A stretch of 12,486 bases of DNA, from assembly GCA_902478985.1 (NCBI GenBank), contig CABSNH010000038.1:1-12486 (forward strand). The letters are read 5' to 3'. The stretch's first letter is position 1; each line of letters opens with the position of its first letter. Made by a program: the position numbers and the translations under genes. The notes under the pieces are model-generated. The model searched no databases. It saw only the letters and a list, made by a program, of their open reading frames with translations, and was not told the DNA's origin. Positions 1-7,580 of the stretch are shown piece by piece. This DNA is from an uncultured Collinsella sp. GTDB lineage: Bacteria; Actinomycetota; Coriobacteriia; Coriobacteriales; Coriobacteriaceae.

Positions 1-741
1 GCTCCCACGCCGCAGCCTACCCCCATGCCCGTTCCGCAACCTGCTCCGGTTCCTGTGCCGCAGCCGACGCCTGCGCCGATGCCACGGCCGACGCCTGCGC
101 CAATGCCACAGCCCGCGCCGCAACCCATGGCGAATGCTGCAGCTACTCCTGCGGTTCCTGCGCTTACGCTTGCCGACCCAGTTATGGGCGAGCAGCTTCG
201 TCTCACGGACGCCGCCGTGCTTGGACGCAACGTGTTTCCTTCTATGACTTCTAACTTTGCCATGTCCCGGCAGCATGCCAGCGTTCGTTTTGAGCGGGGC
301 ACATGGATGGTTGCCGATGAGGGGTCCAATAACGGAACGGCTCTTATGCGTGGCGGCCAGATCCTCAACTTGGTTCCCGGCGTGGCCCAGCCGATTCATA
401 CCGGAGATACGCTACTCATTCCGGCTGCGTCTGGCGAGTTTGCCCAATTGCGTCTGACGGTTACTGTGGAGGAACCGCCTGCGGCGCAACCCGTGCAGAC
501 CCAGGCTTGGTCTGCGCCTCAGCCCGCGTCTGCTGCGGCACCGGTTGTTTCTGCTGCTGGTGAGTCTGTGGGTGTCGAGGGCTGGTTTGTCGAGTGCCCC
601 GAGTGCGGTCGTTTGCATCTCGTTGCTGATGAGCGTGCAAAGGTTGGGGATGGCTGTGAGGAATGCGGTTGCTCGCTTGCACGTACCTCGGCCGTGTACC
701 GTACACTCGATCCGGGCGAGGATTACGCCGATGTTCGTTAG
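1..741 (+). CDS. FHA-domain protein with proline-rich N-terminus and C-terminal zinc ribbon (5' partial)
   Basis: The frame is open from base 1, so the true start lies upstream and 246 residues are visible. The visible N-terminus is a Pro/Ala/Gln-rich linker with 8-residue repeats. A forkhead-associated (FHA) domain follows at about bases 180-460. It shows the family hallmarks: Gly-Arg on the first conserved strand (223-228), Ser-x-x-His (265-276) and Asn-Gly-Thr (331-339), residues that line the phosphothreonine pocket in known FHA domains. After a second Ala/Pro-rich linker, the C-terminus has two Cys pairs (CPEC, codons 595 and 604; CEEC, codons 655 and 664), which read as a zinc ribbon. 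No membrane segment is visible, so it is probably cytosolic. It overlaps the next gene by 11 bases, implying coupled translation. By inference it is the phosphothreonine reader for the kinase at 4047-7547. FHA call is firm; zinc ribbon is likely; partner is inferred. Confidence 0.88.
   Translation, partial: APTPQPTPMPVPQPAPVPVPQPTPAPMPRPTPAPMPQPAPQPMANAAATPAVPALTLADPVMGEQLRLTDAAVLGRNVFPSMTSNFAMSRQHASVRFERGTWMVADEGSNNGTALMRGGQILNLVPGVAQPIHTGDTLLIPAASGEFAQLRLTVTVEEPPAAQPVQTQAWSAPQPASAAAPVVSAAGESVGVEGWFVECPECGRLHLVADERAKVGDGCEECGCSLARTSAVYRTLDPGEDYADVR
10..129 (+). repeat. Proline-rich 8-residue tandem repeats
   Basis: Three in-frame 24-base units at 58-81, 82-105 and 106-129 encode variants of P-x-P-T-P-A-P-M, and degenerate relatives lie upstream at 10-57. 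The second unit differs from the first at few bases. This is a flexible linker typical of proteins that tether an FHA domain. Copy number may vary between strains or be miscounted in assembly. Confidence 0.75.
718..721 (+). promoter_or_regulatory. Ribosome binding site deciding the start at 731
   Basis: GAGG lies 9 bases before ATG 731, inside the end of the FHA gene. The same frame is open back to 545, but residues before 731 have no family similarity and are the FHA zinc ribbon read in another frame. NrdG-like proteins start just before the segment that 731 provides. Confidence 0.6.
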
Positions 742-1327
742 CCATGTGCTTGCCCCCGTCGTCTCACTGGGTCCGGGAGAACGTATTGTTGTCTGGACCG
801 CTGGTTGTTCAAAGCGTTGTGTCGGATGTATTTCGCCCCAATGGCGCAACCAGCTGCCCGAGCAGGATGTCGATGTTGATGAGCTTGCGCAGATGTTGCT
901 CGATACCGCGCGCGAGCACGGCGTACATCGGCTGACGGTTTCGGGTGGAGATCCGCTCGAGCAGGCATCAGAGCTCGTGAGGCTGCTGGCAACGATCCGC
1001 TGCGCTTACGATGACATTCTCGTTTACACCGGATTCACGTTTGAAGAGCTGCCGCAAGTGATCGGTGCGGATACGTGGGAGACGCTTAAGTCTCTTATCG
1101 ATGTGCTGATTGACGGCCCGTACATAGACGAGCTTAACGTGCCCGACTGCGCGCTGCGCGGTTCGACTAACCAGCGCGTGATCTACCTGAGCGACCGCCC
1201 ACACGATGATTACGACCAGTATCTTCAACAGCCTCGTCAGCTTCAAAACTATGTCCAGGACGGCACGATTATCACCGTTGGTATTGCCGACCGCTACCAC
1301 CATGAATTTTCTGCCAAGGAGGTATAA
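731..1327 (+). CDS. 4Fe-4S single-cluster / NrdG-like radical SAM activating protein
   Basis: A protein of 198 residues with the CX3CX2C motif at Cys26, Cys30 and Cys33, which in radical SAM enzymes binds the [4Fe-4S] cluster that cleaves S-adenosylmethionine. Ser-Gly-Gly-Asp-Pro at 71-75 matches the family's SAM-binding GGE/GGD motif. Further NrdG-like features are the D-V-L-I-D-G-P-Y segment and R-G-S-T-N-Q-R near the C-terminus. Known NrdG proteins put a glycyl radical on anaerobic ribonucleotide reductase, but no NrdD or other glycyl-radical enzyme is present here. Its position between an FHA protein and a Clp-type ATPase suggests a role other than housekeeping NrdG. The start at 731 overlaps the FHA gene by 11 bases, and the ATPase gene follows after 3 bases. 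Family call is firm; substrate unknown. Confidence 0.85.
   Translation: MFVSHVLAPVVSLGPGERIVVWTAGCSKRCVGCISPQWRNQLPEQDVDVDELAQMLLDTAREHGVHRLTVSGGDPLEQASELVRLLATIRCAYDDILVYTGFTFEELPQVIGADTWETLKSLIDVLIDGPYIDELNVPDCALRGSTNQRVIYLSDRPHDDYDQYLQQPRQLQNYVQDGTIITVGIADRYHHEFSAKEV
1317..1322 (+). promoter_or_regulatory. Consensus AGGAGG ribosome binding site for the AAA+ gene
   Basis: A perfect AGGAGG lies 8 bases before ATG 1331 and overlaps the last codons of the radical SAM gene. It is the strongest Shine-Dalgarno site in operon 1, so the ATPase may be translated more strongly than its neighbours. Confidence 0.75.
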
Positions 1328-1330
1328 CAC

Positions 1331-3286
1331 ATGGCAACTGATTTCGAGCGCCAATCCTGGCAGCGCGAGATGCTCAACTTTAAAGGGGTGAAGAGCCTCT
1401 TTATCCTTGAGGGCAACGTGAACGACAAGTATCCCGATGTGGTCGACGGCGGCCTTCAGTTCTCGGAGCTTGCCGAGGTCGTGCGCGGCCTTTTTGAAGA
1501 CGCCAATGGCTCAGTTGAGTACAACGTGGCATATTTCGATCCCATCCAGCTGTTCTCGAGCAGCATGGGCAACGTCGATTGCAAGCGCCTGGTGTCGCTG
1601 GCACACGACGAGGCTTCTAAGAGCGATGATCGCATGATGGAGGCGAACGCCTGCATCGCCGATGGCCGCCAGGCGTATGCCACCGAGCAGTCGAGCCTGC
1701 CTTCATACGGTGAGGTTATCCGCTCCATGTTGCGCCTGAAATACAATGACAACCCCGATGGCGGCACCGAAGCTAAGCCGCTTTGCGTGATCGTCAACAT
1801 GGCGTCGCGTCTGCTTGCCTCCTCGACCGGTCTTATGCCCGACGAGACGCAGTTCTTCCTTAACCTGTACCTTGGTGCCAGCAAAGCACGCCTTATTAAC
1901 CGCACGGCTGTCAACACGCTCATTCTGGTAACGGATAACGTGCGCAATCTGCCCGTGTGGTTTATCGAGGAGAATCCCTTCCTGCGCACCATCACACTGC
2001 CGCATCCCGATCGTGACATGCGCGAGGCCTATATTCAGAGTAAGTTTGGCTTTGGTGAGGCGCTGTCCGATTCCGATGACCGCGCGGTGCGTCGCTTTAT
2101 CGATACCACCGACGGCATGAGCGTTAAGGAGCTCGAGGGCCTGCAGCGCATGTTTCAGCGCGATATGCAAAACCCCGAGGCTTCCATCGAGGCCATCCTT
2201 CCCAAGCTCGTCGACGTCTACAAGTACGGCTTTCGCGAGAATAAATGGCAGCAGATGTTCGAGAAGCTCGAAGAGGATCCCGAGGAAAAGATCAAACGCC
2301 GCGTAAAGGGCCAGGACGAGGCCGTCGAGAAGGCCGTCACCGTGCTCAAGCGCTCCGTTATGGGCCTTTCGGGCGCCACCCATTCATCTGGTTCCAAGCC
2401 CAAAGGTGTCCTGTTTTTGAGCGGTCCCACTGGTACCGGTAAGACCGAGATCGTTAAGGCCATTACGGAGCTTCTCTTTGGCGATGAGCGCAGCATGCTG
2501 CGTTTTGATATGTCCGAGTACGGTGCCGAGAACTCCGATCAAAAGCTCTTTGGCGCTCCTCCGGGATACGTGGGCTATGCCGAGGGCGGTCAGCTGACCA
2601 ATGCGGTCAAGGCCAATCCGTTCTCGGTGGTTCTTTTCGACGAGATCGAGAAGGCCGCGCCCAGCATTATGGACAAGTTCTTGCAGATTCTCGAAGACGG
2701 ACGTCTGACCGACGGTCAGGGCAACACCGTGTACTTCTCTGAGACGGTTATCTTCTTTACGAGCAACATCGGCTTTTCCAAGCTTGAGATCGATGCGCAG
2801 GGCAACGAGGTGCGTAATACCATCGCGCCCAACACGCCCTATGACGAGATTTGCGAGCGCGTGCGCACCGAGATGGATCGCGAGTTTAAGCCCGAGTTCT
2901 TGGGTCGTATCGGCGACAACGTGGTGATCTTCAACTTTATCGACGATGCCGTGGCGCTTCAGATCCTCAATTCCAAGATTGATGCCGTTAACCGCAACGT
3001 GCATAAGGCACAGCCCGATATTACGGTTGAGGCGACCGATGCCGCCCGCGAGCTGCTGCACTCCATTGCCATGACGGACGCCGTCAAGGCCAAGGGTGGC
3101 CGCGGCATTGGCAACCTGGTAGAGAGCGGTTACCTTAACGGGCTTTCCGATTTTCTGTTTGAACACCGCGCCGAGTGGCGCGGTCGTCCCGGCATGGTGG
3201 CACGCGCCGTGCCGCAAGGCGAGGGCGACGATGCGCATATCGCATTTGAGCTCGTGCCCGGTTCGATGGGAGGCGATTGGCGATGA
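1331..3286 (+). CDS. ClpB/ClpA-type AAA+ ATPase with degenerate first ATPase module
   Basis: A protein of 651 residues. The C-terminal half is a canonical Clp D2-type AAA+ module: Walker A G-P-T-G-T-G-K-T at 365-372, pore loop G-Y-V-G at 412-415, Walker B ending Asp437-Glu438, sensor-1 Asn in F-T-S-N, arginine finger in P-E-F-L-G-R (Arg526) and sensor-2 G-G-R (Arg591). Such modules unfold proteins or dismantle complexes by threading them through a hexamer pore. The N-terminal ~290 residues look like an AAA fold without a Walker A motif and with Asn-Met in place of Walker B acidic residues; they begin with an L-F-I-L-E-G-N-V-N-D segment. No Clp N-domain, ClpB middle coiled coil or obvious ClpP-docking loop is visible, so ClpP-independent remodelling is inferred. 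Its stop overlaps the phosphatase start (ATGA). Confidence 0.9.
   Translation: MATDFERQSWQREMLNFKGVKSLFILEGNVNDKYPDVVDGGLQFSELAEVVRGLFEDANGSVEYNVAYFDPIQLFSSSMGNVDCKRLVSLAHDEASKSDDRMMEANACIADGRQAYATEQSSLPSYGEVIRSMLRLKYNDNPDGGTEAKPLCVIVNMASRLLASSTGLMPDETQFFLNLYLGASKARLINRTAVNTLILVTDNVRNLPVWFIEENPFLRTITLPHPDRDMREAYIQSKFGFGEALSDSDDRAVRRFIDTTDGMSVKELEGLQRMFQRDMQNPEASIEAILPKLVDVYKYGFRENKWQQMFEKLEEDPEEKIKRRVKGQDEAVEKAVTVLKRSVMGLSGATHSSGSKPKGVLFLSGPTGTGKTEIVKAITELLFGDERSMLRFDMSEYGAENSDQKLFGAPPGYVGYAEGGQLTNAVKANPFSVVLFDEIEKAAPSIMDKFLQILEDGRLTDGQGNTVYFSETVIFFTSNIGFSKLEIDAQGNEVRNTIAPNTPYDEICERVRTEMDREFKPEFLGRIGDNVVIFNFIDDAVALQILNSKIDAVNRNVHKAQPDITVEATDAARELLHSIAMTDAVKAKGGRGIGNLVESGYLNGLSDFLFEHRAEWRGRPGMVARAVPQGEGDDAHIAFELVPGSMGGDWR
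3268..3273 (+). promoter_or_regulatory. Ribosome binding site deciding the PP2C start at 3283
   Basis: GGGAGG lies 9 bases before ATG 3283. The in-frame TTG at 3277 would leave only 3 bases, so 3283 is preferred. It also gives the classic 4-base ATGA overlap with the upstream stop. Confidence 0.7.
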
Positions 3287-4044
3287 CGAAGTTTGTCGCT
3301 GCAGCAAAAACCCAAGCGGGAACCAATCACCCCGTCAATGAGGACCGTTTGCTTCTTGACGGTGATGTCCTTTGCTATGGCCTGGTGGGCGATTGCGAGC
3401 GCGAGATGGGCTGCATGGCAGTCTTTGACGGTGTGAGCGAAGGCGGGCACGGAGCGGCCGCCTCGACGCTCGCTGCTCAGGCGTTTGCACAGGCCGTGCG
3501 CGTCTTTGATACCGATGCCGTCAACGCGTTGCAGGAGCGCCTACGCATGGCGGGCGAGCGAGCCGAGAACGATGTTGAGACGTATGCGGCTCGCTATGGA
3601 CTGTCTGTTGCTGCATCCACGGTTGCTGGCCTTGTGGTTGCTCCTGACGGGCACGGTGCTGTTTTTAATGCCGGCGATTCTCGCGTGTACCGACTGCGTG
3701 GCGGTGTGCTTGCCGTGCTTAGCTGTGACCACACGCCTGAGCGGCGCGTGGGCGGCGTTGGCACTGAATACAGGGATGATGCCGTTTCGCATTGTATTGA
3801 GCTCGCGATCGGACTCAATCAGGGCGGTCGCAATCTTGAGGTCAAGACGACCGTGATGCTTCCGGGCGATCGCTATCTGATCTGTTCCGATGGTATCGAT
3901 GGGCAAATTGCGCAGGAGCGTTTGCAGCAGATGCTTGCGAGCGATTCGACATGTGCACAGTTGTGCGAAGAGCTATATGCCGAGGCTCGGGTGAACGGCT
4001 CGACGGACGATGCAACGCTGATTGTAATTGAGGTAGGGGAGTAG
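3283..4044 (+). CDS. PP2C-family serine/threonine protein phosphatase
   Basis: A protein of 253 residues, the usual size for a stand-alone bacterial PP2C domain. The metal-binding motifs appear in order: Asn-Glu-Asp-Arg (Asp21), Phe-Asp-Gly (Asp49-Gly50), Gly-Asp-Ser-Arg (Asp132), Ser-Asp-Gly (Asp203) and a C-terminal Asp-Asp-Ala-Thr (Asp242) in place of the usual Asp-Asn-x-Thr. The common D-G-M-G-G reads D-G-V-S-E here, but the coordinating residues are kept, so it should be active. No membrane segment or signal peptide is seen. It removes phosphate from Ser/Thr in an Mn/Mg-dependent reaction and, by position, reverses the kinase encoded 2 bases downstream. It is coupled to the ATPase gene by a 4-base overlap. 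Confidence 0.92.
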   Translation: MTKFVAAAKTQAGTNHPVNEDRLLLDGDVLCYGLVGDCEREMGCMAVFDGVSEGGHGAAASTLAAQAFAQAVRVFDTDAVNALQERLRMAGERAENDVETYAARYGLSVAASTVAGLVVAPDGHGAVFNAGDSRVYRLRGGVLAVLSCDHTPERRVGGVGTEYRDDAVSHCIELAIGLNQGGRNLEVKTTVMLPGDRYLICSDGIDGQIAQERLQQMLASDSTCAQLCEELYAEARVNGSTDDATLIVIEVGE

Positions 4045-4046
4045 CC

Positions 4047-7000
4047 ATGTCTGATGAGACGATTACGGTACGCCGAGACGGTAGCAATGGCAATGATGAG
4101 ACCGTAACGGTGCGCCGCGGGAATGCGCCCGTAGGGGGAGAGACGGTTACCGTGAACCGTGGCGGCCAGGCTTCTGCGCCTGGAGAGACCGTGACGGTGC
4201 GTCGAGCCGACGCTCCGGCATCTGGTGAAACGGTCACCGTCCGCCGCGACGGTGCGCCATCGACAAACGAAACCGTAACGGTGCATCGCCCGATGACTGA
4301 ATCGAATGGTGAAACAGTAACGGTTATGAGGCCGTCTGTCAGTGCTCCCGCCGACGGCAAGACCGTTACTGTTTCACGCTCTGGTACTTCTGCGGCAGGC
4401 GAAACTGTCACGGTGCCGCGCGCTGCGAGCCCCGACGGTCAGACTGTGACCGTCTCGCGCGGCATCACGGCCAGTCCCAACGGCGAAACGGTGACCGTTT
4501 CTCGTGGGGGCGCACATGCTGCCGCTGCATCTGCCTCGCCTTTTGTTGCAGAGGATGCGACGGTTGTCTCGAATGACGGGCAGCAGTTTATTATTCATTT
4601 GGGACAGGTCATTGGCCATGGCGGTCAATCTAGCATTGTTGCCGCCGAGCGGGTGAGCGATGGTTTGGCATGCGTTGCCAAGGTCTTTAAGCCTCTTGTG
4701 GGCGCCGAGCGTTCGGCATATCAAAAGGTGGTAAGCGCCGTAATGGGGCTTAATGGCCGCTCCGTGTCTCAAACGCATCTGCTGCCTATCTTTGCCTATC
4801 TGCACCAGGGCCTGAGCGCGACCGAAGTGGGTGCTGCGGCTCCTCAGCTGTGGGATGTTTCCATTACGCCGCTGGCCACATGCCTTTTTGATCGTCCCCG
4901 TAGCAAGAATATGGTTAAGAGCCGCGTGATTCCCGAGCTCAGCCAGGCAATCGAGTTGCTCCATACCGAGCTCGGCATTGTCCATCGTGACATTAAGCCG
5001 CAGAACGTCTACCTGTACGACAAGCAGATCGTGCTTGGAGATTATGGCTCCGACCGCTCGCTTGCCGGATTTGACAGCCGACTGACGAACACCATGACGC
5101 GCTCCGACGGCTACACGCCCGGTCGTGGCGGCATGGTCGACCCTCGTAACGACTGGTATTCGTTTGGCTATACAATCTGGACGCTCTACGAAAACAATGT
5201 CCACCCGCTGCAGGAGTTCATAGACGACAATACGCTTTCCGATCGCCAAGAGACAGGTGAGCCTGCGGACTTTAACCATCCAGATGATGCAACCCTGGGA
5301 AACCTCCTCAAGGGCCTGACGTTTGAGCTTTCGGGCGAGCGTTTTGGCTATGAAGAGGTTAAAGACTGGATGGCCGACCCAGATAATTTCTATCGTAAGC
5401 TTCCCACCATGGACGCCGGCAGTGCTCGCAAGCCTTACGAGTTTGCGGGCAAGCAGTATAGCGATCCGGTGTTGCTCGCTCGAGCGCTGTCCTCCAATTG
5501 GGACGAGGCAAAACTTCGCATGAGCCAACAGCAGCTCGAAAACCTGATGGGCGACTGGGGTGAAAATGACCTGCAGACCAGGATTCACCAGTTGGTTGAA
5601 GAGGATATCCAGACAGCGTCCAATCCCGACCTGGCACTCGCTTGCGTAATCTATGAGATGTCCAACGGCAAGATTATGTCGTGGCGCGGCGAGGACGTCT
5701 CGCTCACCGATGCGAGCGATGCCCTCCCGGCACGCATCGCCAAGATGGATGTCACCGAAATTGATCGCTACGCCGTCCTGTCCGGTCTCGACGGGTCAAA
5801 ATCGTCAGGTGTGCTGCCTTCGGGATTTTTATCTCGCATTCTTTCTCAAGAAAACGATCTCAACGATGAACGCGCAAAGCTTGCTGTCGATATTCATGAA
5901 CTCGAAAAGTTGGCGCTGCACTCAAGTGATCCTCATTTCGCTGCTTGTTTATTCAAGGGGTTGCTGACGCGCAACGAGGAGAAAAGTTCTGCTGCTCAGA
6001 CGGTGCTTATGTCGGTTGTTAATCGTCCGGCGGCGTTTTTTGGCGTTTGCTCGTCGGCTCACAAGCTGGATGAATTCTTGCTCAATTTTGCGGGCGTTTC
6101 TGAGATGGCGGCAATTATCTCGGCTCGAGATGCGGCAACTTCGCACGGAGCCGTCGATATAGATGTCGTGATCGATTATATGGATAAGGTCGCGGTCAAT
6201 AAGAAGGCGGTGCGCGCGTTTTATCGTAAGTTTGGTAGCTATGCTGCTTGGCTGTGGCTTGCCGCCCACACCGACCTCTACGACTCGGCCCAAGGCTCCG
6301 TGGGCGAGGCGGTTAAAATTGCCCTGCTCGGATTGAATCCGCCGGCAAACACTGCCGTTTCCATGCTCATTCAGGCTGGTTCCAACGCGCGTCTTGAGGG
6401 AATCAAGCTTCGGGAAGATATGGAGCTCACGCCTGTTCCGTATGTGAACGGCTGGGAAGTCGACGGAAAGCACGGAACGCGCCCCTGCACGCGCAATGCG
6501 CTGTTTTGCGCTCAGGTCGGCGACGATGCCGTGCCACGCGGCTATGTGGCCGAGCTTATATCCCAAGGCGTTGACGAGCGGTTGCTCGCGGCTCGCGGCG
6601 TAAGGCTTCTTGCAGATGAAAGCTTGATCTCCTCTGCCAAATACGCTGAGTTCCTCGAGGATAGCCGCGGTGTTGCAGACGGTTCCTTAAAGGCTGCTAT
6701 CGAGCAGGATACGCGTGATTACGGTGTCGTTGAGGGTATTGCCGATAGCGATGCTCGCGCTGCTGCCATAAAGAAGGAGCAGCGGGGTGTTTTGATGTAT
6801 ACCGTTCTTGTGGCGCTTCTTTACTGCATCCTTATCATGTGCTCCCGTGGTGCCTTTGGTCAGCTGATTGTTTCGTGGGGTTCGTTTGGTCCGCTTGCGG
6901 GCATTTTCCTGGCGGTTGCGTTTATTGGCTGCTTTGGTTTTCTCGCCCTCAATCTTCTGCGCTCTTATTCGGCCGCCGATCGTGTTAGCGCGCTTAGGAA

Positions 7001-7547
7001 CGATATCGATGCCAATTCGGATGCGCTTGAACGATATTTGCTCCAGCTCGTTGAGTTTGCCGATCGTAAGGGGCAAGTTTTTGAGGAGCTTGCGATGTCG
7101 GCAGACGACAAGCCTCTTGCTCAGGTCGGTTCGCTTGCATTTTCAAGTGGTCGTGCGCCGGCGGCGTTTTACATGGATCCGCAGCTGATGGACAGACTGG
7201 GACGCTATGCTGGCCGCTTGGTCGTTTTCGTTCCGCTTGTCACCAGCGCCTTTGGGTTTATGGGAACGATGTTTGCTGATGGCGACACGCTTACCAAGCT
7301 TGACGTAGTAATGGCGATTCTCATTGGCGGCATGGCGGTCATGCTTCTCTTTGGAGACGATGCTCACCCCGGTAGCGCGAAGTCGATTCGCACCTGGCTT
7401 TTCTCTTGGATCCTGCCGATTGTCATCGAGTTTTTCCTCTGGGGTATCGTGACCATTGCACAGCTGCTTAGTATCTTCGGATTTATTGTGATGCTGATTG
7501 GCTTTGGTATCTGCGCATTCTTCTTCTACCTTTTCCTTTCCGCCTAA
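4047..7547 (+). CDS. Membrane-anchored Ser/Thr protein kinase with N-terminal ETVTV repeat array
   Basis: A protein of 1166 residues, far longer than a typical bacterial Ser/Thr kinase. Residues 4-153 hold eleven E-T-V-T-V-x-R repeats. The kinase domain spans about 180-440: glycine loop G-x-G-G (190-193), Val-Ala-Lys (Lys212), catalytic H-R-D-I-K-P-Q-N (313-320) and metal-binding Asp-Tyr-Gly (332-334, a DFG variant). The usual Ala-Pro-Glu is replaced by Pro-Gly-Arg, while the D-W-Y-S-F-G helix is normal. Residues about 440-915 are mostly helical with no known domain recognised, apart from a Y-E-F-x-G-K-x-Y segment near 464. The C-terminus has hydrophobic helices at about 917-932 and 940-970, a charged helical stretch, then about four more from 1057 to the end. 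The kinase should face the cytosol. GGGGA 6 bases upstream supports the start. Last gene of operon 1; likely target reader is the FHA protein. Confidence 0.9.
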   Translation: MSDETITVRRDGSNGNDETVTVRRGNAPVGGETVTVNRGGQASAPGETVTVRRADAPASGETVTVRRDGAPSTNETVTVHRPMTESNGETVTVMRPSVSAPADGKTVTVSRSGTSAAGETVTVPRAASPDGQTVTVSRGITASPNGETVTVSRGGAHAAAASASPFVAEDATVVSNDGQQFIIHLGQVIGHGGQSSIVAAERVSDGLACVAKVFKPLVGAERSAYQKVVSAVMGLNGRSVSQTHLLPIFAYLHQGLSATEVGAAAPQLWDVSITPLATCLFDRPRSKNMVKSRVIPELSQAIELLHTELGIVHRDIKPQNVYLYDKQIVLGDYGSDRSLAGFDSRLTNTMTRSDGYTPGRGGMVDPRNDWYSFGYTIWTLYENNVHPLQEFIDDNTLSDRQETGEPADFNHPDDATLGNLLKGLTFELSGERFGYEEVKDWMADPDNFYRKLPTMDAGSARKPYEFAGKQYSDPVLLARALSSNWDEAKLRMSQQQLENLMGDWGENDLQTRIHQLVEEDIQTASNPDLALACVIYEMSNGKIMSWRGEDVSLTDASDALPARIAKMDVTEIDRYAVLSGLDGSKSSGVLPSGFLSRILSQENDLNDERAKLAVDIHELEKLALHSSDPHFAACLFKGLLTRNEEKSSAAQTVLMSVVNRPAAFFGVCSSAHKLDEFLLNFAGVSEMAAIISARDAATSHGAVDIDVVIDYMDKVAVNKKAVRAFYRKFGSYAAWLWLAAHTDLYDSAQGSVGEAVKIALLGLNPPANTAVSMLIQAGSNARLEGIKLREDMELTPVPYVNGWEVDGKHGTRPCTRNALFCAQVGDDAVPRGYVAELISQGVDERLLAARGVRLLADESLISSAKYAEFLEDSRGVADGSLKAAIEQDTRDYGVVEGIADSDARAAAIKKEQRGVLMYTVLVALLYCILIMCSRGAFGQLIVSWGSFGPLAGIFLAVAFIGCFGFLALNLLRSYSAADRVSALRNDIDANSDALERYLLQLVEFADRKGQVFEELAMSADDKPLAQVGSLAFSSGRAPAAFYMDPQLMDRLGRYAGRLVVFVPLVTSAFGFMGTMFADGDTLTKLDVVMAILIGGMAVMLLFGDDAHPGSAKSIRTWLFSWILPIVIEFFLWGIVTIAQLLSIFGFIVMLIGFGICAFFFYLFLSA
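4056..4505 (+). repeat. Eleven-copy 14-residue (about 42-base) E-T-V-T-V-x-R repeat
   Basis: The core [E/K/Q]-T-[V/I]-T-V-x-R starts at residues 4, 18, 32, 47, 61, 75, 89, 105, 119, 132 and 147 of the kinase, with spacing of 13-16 and most often 14. Cores are conserved at protein level, while the linkers (Gly, Ser, Ala, Pro, Asp rich) and synonymous bases vary. That implies selection on the peptide rather than recent expansion. Each unit offers two threonines followed by small hydrophobics. Confidence 0.92.
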
Positions 7548-7548
7548 T

Positions 7549-7566
7549 AGAGCGGGTCGCTCTTTT
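7549..7566 (+). terminator. Short hairpin with T run just after the kinase stop
   Basis: AGAGCG (7549-7554) pairs with CGCTCT (7558-7563) across a 3-base loop, and the run of T covers 7563-7566. The stem is short, so on its own it is a weak intrinsic terminator. It directly follows a double stop (TAA, TAG). Confidence 0.45.
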
Positions 7567-7580
7567 CATGAACCGTTTTG

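Noticed and set aside
545..730. Upstream extension of the radical SAM frame to ATG 545
   Set aside because: It overlaps the FHA zinc-ribbon coding region in another frame, has no family similarity, and ATG 731 has a suitable ribosome site and matches NrdG-like N-termini.
3842..4411. Minus-strand open frame with T-V-T-V-S-P repeats
   Set aside because: It is the complement of the kinase repeat array; the repetitiveness is inherited from the + strand gene, which has the kinase domain.
4056..4505. CRISPR-like regular repeats of about 42 bases
   Set aside because: Repeats are coding, imperfect at base level, and not separated by unique spacers of constant length. They are a protein repeat.
4374..5588. 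404-codon minus-strand open frame
   Set aside because: It lies opposite the conserved kinase domain motifs and shows no domain of its own.
1..7547. Type VI secretion locus
   Set aside because: FHA, PP2C, kinase and a Clp ATPase recall T6SS regulation, but no sheath, tube, baseplate or membrane-complex gene is present, the ATPase lacks ClpV architecture, and the organism appears Gram-positive.
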